NCBI GenBank assembly: GCA_913055655.1 | Contig: CAJXKA010000005.1 | Location: 124,001-188,000 of the forward strand | Length of the DNA stretch: 64,000 bases | DNA from: an uncultured Oceanospirillales bacterium | Lineage (GTDB): Bacteria > Pseudomonadota > Gammaproteobacteria > Xanthomonadales > SZUA-36 | Direction of reading: 5' to 3' | Shown: positions 1 to 7,663 of the stretch, one piece after another | How the letters are laid out: each line of letters starts with the position of its first letter | How positions within the stretch are numbered: position 1 is the stretch's first letter | The notes under the pieces: generated by a model | The model's input: the letters and a program-made list of their open reading frames with translations, nothing else | Database searches by the model: none | What the model was told of the DNA's origin: nothing | Translations under genes and position numbers: made by a program

Positions 1-735
1 AATGAGCCGGTGCGAGAAACGCCGGGCCAGCTCAAGGTACTGCGCATCACCGGTGATGTCGTAAACGTCGGCAAACACCTCGTTGGGGCCACCGTGCTCG
101 GAACGGAGCATGGCCTGGACCTGCTCGTCGCTGAGGCCCTCGACCAGCGCCGCCGCCCAGTCGGCCCAGTCGATGAGCATCTCGCGCGCCAGTGGCGAAC
201 CCGTGTAGGTATAGGCGTCGCGCAGGCCGGCGAAGGTCTTGTGGATGTTGTACCAGGGCACCCAGCCGCCGTTCAGGCTGAACAGGTCGGCGTTGATCTC
301 GCCGCGGCGGATCTCGCTCCAGAGCCGGTTGCTCTCGGGCACACCGCCCAGGTAGCCGTCGCCGTTGGCGTCCTGGGCGCGCTTCAGTTCGGCCAGCATG
401 TACGCCAGCCGCTCGCGCATGTCTTCGCGACCGGTGGCGGCCACGGCCAGCGCCAGGGCACTGACATAGTGTCCACCGATGTGGCCGTCCAGGCCGCTGC
501 CCTCCCAGTTGCCGTAGGACGGCGCTTTCGCTTCCAGGCGGGCCTCGCGCAAGTACGGCGCCAGCAGGCGGTCCGGCTCAAGCGCCAGCAGGTAGTCGAT
601 ATTGCGGTCCTGGGCGGCCTTGAAGGGGCCGTCCAGCAGGCGGACCTGGTCAAGCGGGAAGTAGCTGACGTCGGCGAGAAGGAGCGTCGGGGTCAGAGTA
701 AAGGGACAGAGTAAACCCAGTAACAGCCCCCTCAT
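1..735 (-). CDS. GH127 (DUF1680) beta-L-arabinofuranosidase, secreted, 3' part beyond window edge
   Basis: Only the first 245 codons lie in the window; the reading frame is still open at base 1. The translated N-terminal region carries GH127/DUF1680 hallmarks: DVSYFPLDQVRLLDGPF just after the leader, a GNWEGSGLDGHIGGHYVSA block and a SEHGGPNEVFADVYDITGD block. GH127 enzymes remove terminal beta-L-arabinofuranose from plant glycans; their catalytic Glu/Cys residues lie further downstream, outside the window. I chose the ATG at 735 because it gives a short hydrophobic leader (MRGLLLGLLCPFTLTPTLLLA) suited to export. An alternative ATG at 804 overlaps the stop of the upstream GH43 gene (ATGA) and would add 23 residues. 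The hydrophobic core of the leader is encoded by one arm of an inverted repeat (689-718), so the repeat has shaped this start. Last gene seen of the arabinan cluster. Confidence 0.85.
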   Translation of the reverse strand, partial: MRGLLLGLLCPFTLTPTLLLADVSYFPLDQVRLLDGPFKAAQDRNIDYLLALEPDRLLAPYLREARLEAKAPSYGNWEGSGLDGHIGGHYVSALALAVAATGREDMRERLAYMLAELKRAQDANGDGYLGGVPESNRLWSEIRRGEINADLFSLNGGWVPWYNIHKTFAGLRDAYTYTGSPLAREMLIDWADWAAALVEGLSDEQVQAMLRSEHGGPNEVFADVYDITGDAQYLELARRFSHRLI

Positions 736-780
736 CCGCGAAAACCGGTGGGGTTTACTCTGTCCCTTTACTCTGACCCC
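689..780. repeat. Dispersed GGGGTCAGAGT-type inverted repeat, copy 1
   Basis: Bases 689-718 and 751-780 are perfect 30-base reverse complements with a 32-base spacer. The outer part of each arm reads GGGGTCAGAGTAAAGGG or its complement. Related copies lie at 45404-45460 and 48996-49049. A partial TCTGACCCC follows at 787. The copy sits at the 5' end of the GH127 gene. Size and hairpin structure resemble REP-type elements mobilised by REP-associated tyrosine transposases; no such transposase is in the window, so this origin is inferred. Confidence 0.85.
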
Positions 781-800
781 ACCATTTCTGACCCCGCCAT

Positions 801-1751
801 TCATGCGAAGGCCGCGTCCCCGAACACCGGCATCCCACCCTCGTCCCAACGCAGCGGCTTGACGAAGGTGTGGCGGTCCGGGTTCCAAAGCGGGTCGCCC
901 TCGATCTCCGTATAGGTACGGGCATGGTAGACCAGCATGTCGGTCTCACCGTCCTCGGCCACGGTAAAGCTGTTGTGGCCGGGGCCGTAGATGTCATTGT
1001 CCGGGCTGCTGGTCAGCACGGGTTCCTTCGATTTCGACCAGCTGGCCGGGTCAAGCAGGTCGGCGTCCTGGTCAGCCCAAAGCAGGCCCATGGCGTAACG
1101 CTCGTCGGTGGCACTGGCCGAGTAGGTGATGAAAATCCGCCCGCCGTGTTTGACCACCGCCGGCCCCTCGTTCACCCAGAACCCCTGGATCTCCCAGTCG
1201 TACTCGGGAATGGTCAGCCGCACCGGTGGGCCGGCCAGTGTGACCGGGTCCGACATCGGTGCGATGTAGAGGTTGGAGTTGCCGCGGATGCCCTCCTCCT
1301 TCTGCGCCCACAGGTAATACAGCACGCCGTTATGGGTGAACGTGGTCGCGTCCAGGCAGAACGTGTCCATGCCGGTCTCGATACGGCCCTCGAAGGTCCA
1401 CTCGCCTTCCAGCGGGTTATCCGCCGGCGTCGAGATCGCGTACATGCGGTGCTGGAACAGGTCGTCCTTGATCTCCCGCGACGGCGCGCCCGCAAAGTAC
1501 ACGTACCAGGCACCCTGGTTGAAGTGGATCTCCGGCGCCCAGATGAGATCGCTGTACGGGCCCTCGTCGGGCTTGCGCCAGACCATTTTCGTTTCGGCGT
1601 CGGCCAGCCCGGCGATGGTGCGCGCACGACGTAGTTCGATGCCGTCATACGCGGGCACCGACGCCGTGAAGTAGTACCAGCCATCGTCATGTTTGTGGAT
1701 GTACGGGTCCGCGCGCTGCGGAATCAGGGGTTCAAGCTTGTGCACAGGCAA
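801..1751 (-). CDS. GH43 family exo-acting alpha-L-arabinofuranosidase-like glycosidase
   Basis: This 316-residue protein has the single five-bladed propeller length of GH43. It begins RADPYIHKHDDGWYYFTAS with the catalytic base candidate D15. D134 (in FCLDATTF) fits the pKa-modulating Asp and E195 (in FWVNEGPAVV) the general acid. There is no signal peptide, so it probably acts in the cytoplasm on short arabino-oligosaccharides brought in by the neighbouring symporter. It lies 12 bases downstream of the symporter gene on the same strand and its TGA overlaps a possible ATG of the GH127 gene. GH43 also includes xylosidases; the arabinose assignment rests on the araBDA-like genes and the arabinanase nearby. 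Family sure, exact linkage not. Confidence 0.88.
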   Translation of the reverse strand: MPVHKLEPLIPQRADPYIHKHDDGWYYFTASVPAYDGIELRRARTIAGLADAETKMVWRKPDEGPYSDLIWAPEIHFNQGAWYVYFAGAPSREIKDDLFQHRMYAISTPADNPLEGEWTFEGRIETGMDTFCLDATTFTHNGVLYYLWAQKEEGIRGNSNLYIAPMSDPVTLAGPPVRLTIPEYDWEIQGFWVNEGPAVVKHGGRIFITYSASATDERYAMGLLWADQDADLLDPASWSKSKEPVLTSSPDNDIYGPGHNSFTVAEDGETDMLVYHARTYTEIEGDPLWNPDRHTFVKPLRWDEGGMPVFGDAAFA

Positions 1752-1763
1752 CTCCGTTTTCAG

Positions 1764-3146
1764 TCAGGGCAGCGGCGTCTCGGAGATATACTCCGGCGTC
1801 TCGTCCTCGATCAGGCCCTTCGATTTCATGTCGTTGTAGTACTTGTCGGTGATGCGGTAGCCGAACATCAGCAGCCCCATGGTCACGTGGAACACGGCGG
1901 GGATGATCGACAGCATCAGCGCGATGCCGGCGAGTGAGCGTTCGGTCTGCTCGACATTGGCCTCGAAGCCGTAGAACGTCAGCAGCATGCCCACCACGAA
2001 GCCGGCCAGGCCCATGCCGGCCTTCTGGAAGAACGAGATGCCGCCGAACGCCAGGCCGGAAACGCGCTTGCCGGTCTTGGCCTGGCCATAATCGACCGCC
2101 TCGGCGATGGCCGACCAGAACACCGGCGCGTGCAGGTCGACGACGAACGACAGCAGGAAATACAGCACGAACGCCAGCATGATGTCGTCCGGCCCGCCGA
2201 CGGCAAAGTACAGCACGACGCTCAATACGCCGACGCCCAGCTGGCTCCAGCGGAACAACTGCACCTTGCACCAGCGCTTGGTGATCCACGTGGACGCCAC
2301 CATCGCCAGGATGGCCGCCACCACGCCGGTGGTCAGGAAGGCCGAGATGATCTTCTCGTCGCCGGCCAGGTAATACTTGGCGTAGTAGGCCGCCACCGAA
2401 CCGCGGATGACGTAACCCAGGGTACCTGTCAGGCACACGCCGCAGAGGATCAGCCACTGGTCGTTGCGAAACAGCAGTTTCACCTGCTCGCCGAACGGTT
2501 TCGTCTCCACCTCGTGCTCGACGCGCTCGGTGGTGGTTGCGAAACAGAACAGGAACATCAGCGTGGCGATACCGGCCATCAGGCCCATGGCCAGCTGGTA
2601 GCCGCGCGCCAGGTCACCGCCGCCCCATTTCACCGCCAGGATGGGCACGATACTGGTCACCATGAAGGCCGCGACCTTGGCGAAAAACAGTCGGTAGCCG
2701 TTCGCCGACAGGCGTTCCTGCGGGTCCGACGTCAACACACCGATCAGCGAGATGTACGGAATGGTCACCGAGGTGAACATCAGCGTGACCAGGATATAGG
2801 TGGCGTAGGCCCAGACCAGCTTGGCGCCGTAGTCCCAGTCGGGCGTGGTGAACATCAGGAACACCGACACGCCGAACGGCACCGACAGGTACAGGAAGTA
2901 GGGCCGGAACCGACCGAAGCGCTCGGATTTCCAGCGATCAGTGAGGATGCCCATCAACGGGTCGGTCACCGCGTCGATCAGGCGCGTGGCCAGGAACAGG
3001 ATGCCCATATGCGCCGGTTTCAGGCCGAAGATGTCGGTGTAGAAAAACGAGACGATCAGGAACATGGACGAGATCACGACGTTCACGGCCATGTCACCGG
3101 CGCCGAAGCCGACTTTTTCAAGCACGGTCAGTTTTTGAGTTTTCAT
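1764..3146 (-). CDS. GPH-family (MelB-like) sugar:cation symporter, inner membrane
   Basis: A 460-residue polytopic protein starting MKTQKLTVLEKVGFGAGDMA, the typical N-terminus of glycoside-pentoside-hexuronide:cation symporters. TM1 is followed by the DIFGLKPAHMGILFLATRLIDAV region and a DPLMG(I)LTDRWKSERFGRFRPY loop with the conserved Asp and Arg residues that couple cation and sugar. The start at 3146 is chosen because its ATG overlaps the TGA of the upstream arabinanase gene (ATGA), implying translational coupling; an upstream in-frame start at 3257 would run inside that gene. It probably imports arabinose or arabino-oligosaccharides released by the secreted arabinanase. Substrate is inferred from context. 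Confidence 0.9.
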   Translation of the reverse strand: MKTQKLTVLEKVGFGAGDMAVNVVISSMFLIVSFFYTDIFGLKPAHMGILFLATRLIDAVTDPLMGILTDRWKSERFGRFRPYFLYLSVPFGVSVFLMFTTPDWDYGAKLVWAYATYILVTLMFTSVTIPYISLIGVLTSDPQERLSANGYRLFFAKVAAFMVTSIVPILAVKWGGGDLARGYQLAMGLMAGIATLMFLFCFATTTERVEHEVETKPFGEQVKLLFRNDQWLILCGVCLTGTLGYVIRGSVAAYYAKYYLAGDEKIISAFLTTGVVAAILAMVASTWITKRWCKVQLFRWSQLGVGVLSVVLYFAVGGPDDIMLAFVLYFLLSFVVDLHAPVFWSAIAEAVDYGQAKTGKRVSGLAFGGISFFQKAGMGLAGFVVGMLLTFYGFEANVEQTERSLAGIALMLSIIPAVFHVTMGLLMFGYRITDKYYNDMKSKGLIEDETPEYISETPLP

Positions 3147-4795
3147 TCTGTTTTGAGCCTCTTCAGGGCGGATGAGCGCGCGCCTTGTAATGTGGGTAAC
3201 ACCGACGACGGCTGGTTGTTCGACGTGCCGCCGGCGTACTCCACGCGGCTGCCCCACACCGAAATCCCTTCCACCGACTGCGCGGTGAACGTCATCACGT
3301 ACTGCCCGGCCGTTTCGTTCCAGCCCCGCGACACCACGCCGTGGAACACGCCGACGTCATCGATATCCAGGACGATGAAATCTCCCGGCAGCGTGTACCA
3401 GCGACCGGACGCAGAGCCCGCCAGCGCGCCGTTGGCTTCCAGGGTCACGATGGTCGATTCAACGATCGCGGCAGAAATGGCCTTGCCGTGATTGATGAAC
3501 TTGTAGTCACCGGCGAGATCGGCGGCATCATGGGCCGGCGCCGGCTTGCAGTGATCCGCCCGCGTACAGCCACCCCTTGGCTTCGGGTCCACCAGCCCTT
3601 TGCGCGGCGGCAGGCTGGTCAGTTTTGCACTACCCGCACGGAATCCGGCCGACCCCGGGCCACTCTCCGGCAGGTAGCGGTGTGGCGCCACCACCGGCCA
3701 GCCATCGGCGTTGAGGAAAAACTCGTGCACCCGCACCTGGTGGAACTCGCCCTGGTTGGGAAATCGCGTATGAAACACCAGGAAGTACTTGCCCAGCGCG
3801 GACTCGTAGATGGCCGAGTTATGCCCGGGCGAAACGTAACCATGCCCATTGCCGGCACCCGGCTCGCCGTCTTTGCGACGGAACCGGAAATTACCCATCA
3901 GCTTCTGGCCGAACGGCTCGATGCTGTCGTCGTCGAACAACGGCAGGTTCGGGTCGGATTTCACCTCGGCCATGTCATTGCCCAGCGCGTCCAGGTAGGG
4001 GCCATCGGGGCGCCGCGAGCGCGCCACGCGCAGGTTGTAACCACCATCCGCCGCCAGTCCGCCGAAAGTGACGAACAGGTAGTAGTAACTCGTGTCCCAG
4101 CTGTAGAGGATGAATGGGCCCTCGATGCGGGCGTGGTTGCCGCCCCACAGGTGCCTGCCATAGCCCTGGCCGGGCGTCGGCAGGCCCGTATCCGGGTCCA
4201 TCTCCAGTATGAAGATTCCCCCCGAGTACGAGCCATAGACCATCCACAACTCGCCGGCGCGGTCATAAAAGACATGTGGGTCGATCGTATTGGGGTGGTA
4301 TGTGGGGTCGTAAACGTTCTCGCCGTCCTCGCTGGTCTCGCCCCACATGCCGGACTGCAGGAAGATCTCCTGGTAGGTGTACGGCCCCTCGATATCGTCG
4401 GCGATGGCCAGCGACAGCGAGGCGCGCGGCTCGGTGTTCGCCGACAGGTTCGGGTACATGTAAAAGCGCCCGTCATCCAGCTGGCGCACGTCGTTGGCCC
4501 ACAGCCCGACCGTGCCGGACCATTCGAACAGGTCCTGCAATTCGTTGTTGGGGTTCACAAACAGCGGATTGCCCGGGTTCACGCCCTCGGCGAAACGGGT
4601 CCAGTGCACCAGGTCGTCTGACTTCGCGGCCGCCAGGTGGGAGCCGAAAATGTAGTACGCACCGTCAACCTTGACGATGGACGGGTCGTGGACGGTGACG
4701 TCGGTGAACTGGGCGTGGGAGTCAGACATCTCCCACAACGACAGCAGCAAAACGCCCCACGCCATCAGGTAATGACAACGTATATACTGGATCAT
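3143..4795 (-). CDS. Secreted GH43 endo-1,5-alpha-L-arabinanase with C-terminal beta-sandwich domain
   Basis: 550 residues with a leader ending about SHAQ (residue 29). The catalytic propeller follows: D37 in VTVHDPSIVKVDG is the base, D172 in NTIDPHVFYD the pKa modulator and E225 in ARIEGPFIL the acid; SPGHNSAIYE carries the His that binds the metal in AbnB-type arabinanases. From about residue 430 a second domain (GDYKFINHGKAIS... to the end) matches the C-terminal extension of AbnB/Abn2-type endo-arabinanases. It would cut the arabinan backbone outside the inner membrane and supply oligosaccharides to the coupled symporter. First gene of the minus-strand arabinan operon; its start lies only 23 bases from the divergent toxin-antitoxin operon, so the two promoters must overlap. 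Confidence 0.9.
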   Translation of the reverse strand: MIQYIRCHYLMAWGVLLLSLWEMSDSHAQFTDVTVHDPSIVKVDGAYYIFGSHLAAAKSDDLVHWTRFAEGVNPGNPLFVNPNNELQDLFEWSGTVGLWANDVRQLDDGRFYMYPNLSANTEPRASLSLAIADDIEGPYTYQEIFLQSGMWGETSEDGENVYDPTYHPNTIDPHVFYDRAGELWMVYGSYSGGIFILEMDPDTGLPTPGQGYGRHLWGGNHARIEGPFILYSWDTSYYYLFVTFGGLAADGGYNLRVARSRRPDGPYLDALGNDMAEVKSDPNLPLFDDDSIEPFGQKLMGNFRFRRKDGEPGAGNGHGYVSPGHNSAIYESALGKYFLVFHTRFPNQGEFHQVRVHEFFLNADGWPVVAPHRYLPESGPGSAGFRAGSAKLTSLPPRKGLVDPKPRGGCTRADHCKPAPAHDAADLAGDYKFINHGKAISAAIVESTIVTLEANGALAGSASGRWYTLPGDFIVLDIDDVGVFHGVVSRGWNETAGQYVMTFTAQSVEGISVWGSRVEYAGGTSNNQPSSVLPTLQGARSSALKRLKTE

Positions 4796-4818
4796 ACGGT
4801 CATCCGGAAAGCATCACC

Positions 4819-5103
4819 ATGAGCAAAAACGCCATCTTCACCATGAAACTGGACCCCGAACTGCGGGACAATTTCATGGCCGCCGCCAAAGCGGCGGACT
4901 GCCCCGCCTCGCAACTGGTCCGGGACTTCATGCGTGACTACGTCGCCAATCACCAGGAAAGGCAGGACTACAACGCGTGGCTGGCCCTCAAGGTCGAGCG
5001 GGCACGGGAATCGCTGCGAAACGGCGAGGGGATCGACAACGCCCAGGTTGAGCGGGAATTCGCCGAACTGCGAAAAGCGACGATGAAAATCGCTGAAAAA
5101 TGA
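4819..5103 (+). CDS. Ribbon-helix-helix antitoxin (ParD/RelB-like)
   Basis: 94 residues. The N-terminus NAIFTMKLDPELRDNFMAAAKAAD followed by CPASQLVRDFMRDYV has the beta-strand, helix, helix pattern of MetJ/Arc/ParD-type DNA-binding antitoxins. The C-terminal half is charged and helical, as expected for the toxin-wrapping segment. Its stop overlaps the start of the next gene (ATGA), the usual arrangement for a type II toxin-antitoxin pair. As an autorepressor it would bind the 23-base gap shared with the divergent arabinanase promoter. Stand-alone identification as ParD or RelB is not possible by eye. Confidence 0.8.
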   Translation: MSKNAIFTMKLDPELRDNFMAAAKAADCPASQLVRDFMRDYVANHQERQDYNAWLALKVERARESLRNGEGIDNAQVEREFAELRKATMKIAEK

Positions 5104-5390
5104 AGGTAACGTGGTCGCCACCTGCCATCCAGGACCGCCTTTCAATCTGGTTCTGGATTTCGAGCGAAAACCACGCCGCCGCCATCCACATGGAGTCACT
5201 TTTCGACGCTGCCGCAGATCGGTTGGCGAACCACCCCGAGCTTGGTAAGCCAGGTGAAATTCCCGGCTCACGCGAACTGGTCGTTCACGAGAGTTATCGC
5301 CTTGTCTACGAATTCGACCCGCAACGTGAAGAAGTTGAGATCCTGACGCTGTCCCATACGCACCGTCAATGGCCACCCCTGAAACGGTAA
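5100..5390 (+). CDS. ParE/RelE-superfamily toxin
   Basis: 96 residues with the compact ParE/RelE fold pattern. MKVTWSPPAIQDRLSIWFWI is the first strand plus helix, HMESLFDAAADRLANHPELGKPG the second helix and loop, and SRELVVHESYRLVYEFDP the strands carrying conserved Arg and Tyr. It ends EEVEILTLSHTHRQWP, the typical C-terminal strand with a His-x-x-Arg-x-W-P motif. ParE members poison gyrase and RelE members cut mRNA on the ribosome; the sequence does not settle which. Overlaps the antitoxin by 4 bases and ends 31 bases before the convergent araA stop. Confidence 0.82.
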   Translation: MKVTWSPPAIQDRLSIWFWISSENHAAAIHMESLFDAAADRLANHPELGKPGEIPGSRELVVHESYRLVYEFDPQREEVEILTLSHTHRQWPPLKR

Positions 5391-5421
5391 GTGTTCTGGC
5401 CGGGTCGCTCATCAAACCTGG

Positions 5422-6927
5422 TCAGACACCATTTTCCAGGTGGTAGTACACCGCGTTGTGCCGCAGTTCCTGCTTGAATTCACGCACGGTGGTGTCGGCG
5501 CCGATGACGACCAGTTCCACGCCGGCGATCTCGGCAAAGTCTTCCAGCTGCTCCAGGGTGATGCCCTGCGTGTAGCAGCTGTGGTGCGCGGCACCGGCAT
5601 GAATCCAGCACGCGCCCGAGATTTCCAGGTTCGGTCTCGGCACCCACAGCGCCTTCGCGACGGGCAGGTTCGGCATCTCGGCGGGAGCCTCCACGGTATC
5701 CAGCTCGTTCACGACGATGCGGAACCGCGTGCCCAGGTCGATCTTGGAGATGTTCATGGCCGGGCCCGTGGCGCCGGAGAACAGTAACCGGGCGATATCT
5801 TTCTTGATGCCGATGGTGTGCAGCTGAATGTCGACCTTCGGCGTCTTGCCGCCGGCGATTGACGGGCAGATTTCCAGCATGTGCGCGCCCAGCACCTGGT
5901 CGGTTGGGCCGAAATCGTAGGTGTAGTCTTCCATGAAGCTGGTGCCGCCCTCGCGCCCCTTCGACATCACCTTGACGATGCGCACCATGGCGGCGGTCTT
6001 CCAGTCACCCTCGCCACCGTAGCCGTAGCCACGGCTCATCAGGCGTTGCGTGGCCAGGCCCGGCAGGCCGGACAGGCCGGTGAGGTTCTCGAAGCAGTTG
6101 GTGAAGGCCATGGAATTGCGTTCCACCAGGAAACGCTCCATGCCGAGCTCAAGGCGGGCCTCGTTGCGCAGCAGCTCCAGCTTTTCGGCATCGTCAAACA
6201 CCGCCGCGTCAATCTCGTAGTCCTGCTTGTAGACTTCAAGTTGCGCGTCGATGTCCTCGCTGCTGACCGCATCGACCACTTTGGCCAGGTCGCCCAGGCC
6301 CCAGGCGTTCACCTCGTAGCCGAACTGGATCTGCGCCGACACCTTGTCGCCGTCAGTGACCGACACCTGGCGCATGTTGTCGCCAAAGCGCGAGACCACC
6401 AGGTTCTGCGCCTCGTCCCAGCCCATCGCGGCGCGAATCCAGTCGTCCAGCTGGCGCTGCACGGACTCGGACTGCCAATGGCCGACCACCACCTTGCGAT
6501 CGATGCGCAGGCGCGTGCCGATATGGCCGAACTCGCGGTCGCCGTGGGCGCTCTGGTTCAGGTTCATGTAGTGCATGTTGATGTCGGCCCAGGGCAGCTC
6601 GGCGCCGAACTGGGTGTGCAGGTGCATCCACGGCTTGTTCAGCGCACGCAGGCCCGCGATCCACATTTTGGCCGGCGAGAACGTGTGCATCCACAGCACC
6701 AGGCCGACGCAATCAGGGTCGTTGTTCGCTTCGCGGCAGATCGCGTGGATCTCGTCCGGGGTTTTCACCGTGTCCTTCGCGATGACTTTCGCGGACACGT
6801 GTTCGGAGGCCGTGAGACCCTCGGCAATGGCTTTGCTGTTCTTCGCCACTTGCTCCAGCACCCTGGGTCCGTAGAGGTGCTGCGAACCGGTCACGAACCA
6901 GATGGTCTTGTCACCGTAAATCTTCAT
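5422..6927 (-). CDS. araA: L-arabinose isomerase
   Basis: 501 residues, the normal AraA length, beginning [21 protein letters not shown], a family signature. Metal-ligand regions are present: [13 protein letters not shown] holds a conserved Glu, [10 protein letters not shown] a second Glu, and late [16 protein letters not shown] the conserved His pair. It interconverts L-arabinose and L-ribulose in the cytoplasm. Last gene of the minus-strand group HAD phosphatase, FGGY kinase, araD, araA, 36 bases after araD. Convergent with the ParE-like toxin gene. Confidence 0.97.
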   Translation of the reverse strand: MKIYGDKTIWFVTGSQHLYGPRVLEQVAKNSKAIAEGLTASEHVSAKVIAKDTVKTPDEIHAICREANNDPDCVGLVLWMHTFSPAKMWIAGLRALNKPWMHLHTQFGAELPWADINMHYMNLNQSAHGDREFGHIGTRLRIDRKVVVGHWQSESVQRQLDDWIRAAMGWDEAQNLVVSRFGDNMRQVSVTDGDKVSAQIQFGYEVNAWGLGDLAKVVDAVSSEDIDAQLEVYKQDYEIDAAVFDDAEKLELLRNEARLELGMERFLVERNSMAFTNCFENLTGLSGLPGLATQRLMSRGYGYGGEGDWKTAAMVRIVKVMSKGREGGTSFMEDYTYDFGPTDQVLGAHMLEICPSIAGGKTPKVDIQLHTIGIKKDIARLLFSGATGPAMNISKIDLGTRFRIVVNELDTVEAPAEMPNLPVAKALWVPRPNLEISGACWIHAGAAHHSCYTQGITLEQLEDFAEIAGVELVVIGADTTVREFKQELRHNAVYYHLENGV

Positions 6928-6963
6928 GTCTGTCTGTCTCCGGAATGCGGTACGCCAGTGCCG

Positions 6964-7656
6964 TCAGCCCTGGCCGTAATAGGAATCCTTGCCATGCTTG
7001 CGCAGGTAATGCTTGTCCACGATGGCCTGTTTAAGCGGGCCGCGCGTGGGGTCGATGATGCGCGTGAACATCGCCATGCGCGCGACCTCCTCAAGCACCA
7101 CCGCGTTGTAAACCGACTCGGCCGCGTCCTTGCCCCAGGTGAACGGCGCGTGACCGGCCACGATGACCATCGGCGTCTCCATCGGGTTGCGCCCCGCGAA
7201 GGCCTCGGTGATCTGCACGCCGGTCTCTTCCTCGTAGTCGCGCTCGATCTGCTCGTCGCGCATCACTGCCGTGCACGGGATCTCGCCGTAGGCGTAGTCG
7301 GCATGCGTGGTGCCGAAACAGGGAATCGGCTGCTGCGCCTGGGCCCAGGCCGTGGCATGGGTCGAATGCGTATGCGTCACCCCGCCGATATCTTCGAAAT
7401 GGCGGTACAGGTGCGTGTGGGTACGCGTGTCCGAGGACGGTTTCAGCTTGCCCTCGACGACCTGGTTATCCAGGTCCACCACCACCATGTCGTCCACGGT
7501 CAGTGATTCGTAGGACACGCCGCTGGGCTTGATCGCCAGCACGCCGGCGTCGCGGTCAATCTGCGAAACGTTGCCCCAGGTGTAAAGCACCAGGCCGCGT
7601 TCGTGCAGTTGCATGTTCGCGGCCCAGGCCGCTTCTTTCAGGTCGTCGTAACTCAT
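6964..7656 (-). CDS. araD: L-ribulose-5-phosphate 4-epimerase
   Basis: 230 residues, matching E. coli AraD in length. It begins MSYDDLKEAAWAANMQLHERGLVLYTWGNVS. It keeps the aldolase class II zinc ligands in THTHSTHATAWAQA and a late His in VIVAGHAPFTWG, plus IKPSGVSYESLT for phosphate binding. It converts L-ribulose-5-phosphate to D-xylulose-5-phosphate. I place the start at 7656, seven bases after the kinase stop; an in-frame start at 7734 would run back into the kinase gene. Confidence 0.96.
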   Translation of the reverse strand: MSYDDLKEAAWAANMQLHERGLVLYTWGNVSQIDRDAGVLAIKPSGVSYESLTVDDMVVVDLDNQVVEGKLKPSSDTRTHTHLYRHFEDIGGVTHTHSTHATAWAQAQQPIPCFGTTHADYAYGEIPCTAVMRDEQIERDYEEETGVQITEAFAGRNPMETPMVIVAGHAPFTWGKDAAESVYNAVVLEEVARMAMFTRIIDPTRGPLKQAIVDKHYLRKHGKDSYYGQG

Positions 7657-7663
7657 GTGTCGG

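Noticed and set aside
10..714. Plus-strand frame of 234 codons at the left edge
   Set aside because: Opposite the GH127 N-terminal domain, which is open to the edge and has clear family motifs.
2130..3491. Long plus-strand open frame (453 codons) opposite the symporter and arabinanase
   Set aside because: His/Gln/Arg-rich low-complexity translation typical of antisense frames in high-GC DNA; the opposite strand encodes clear transporter and GH43 families.
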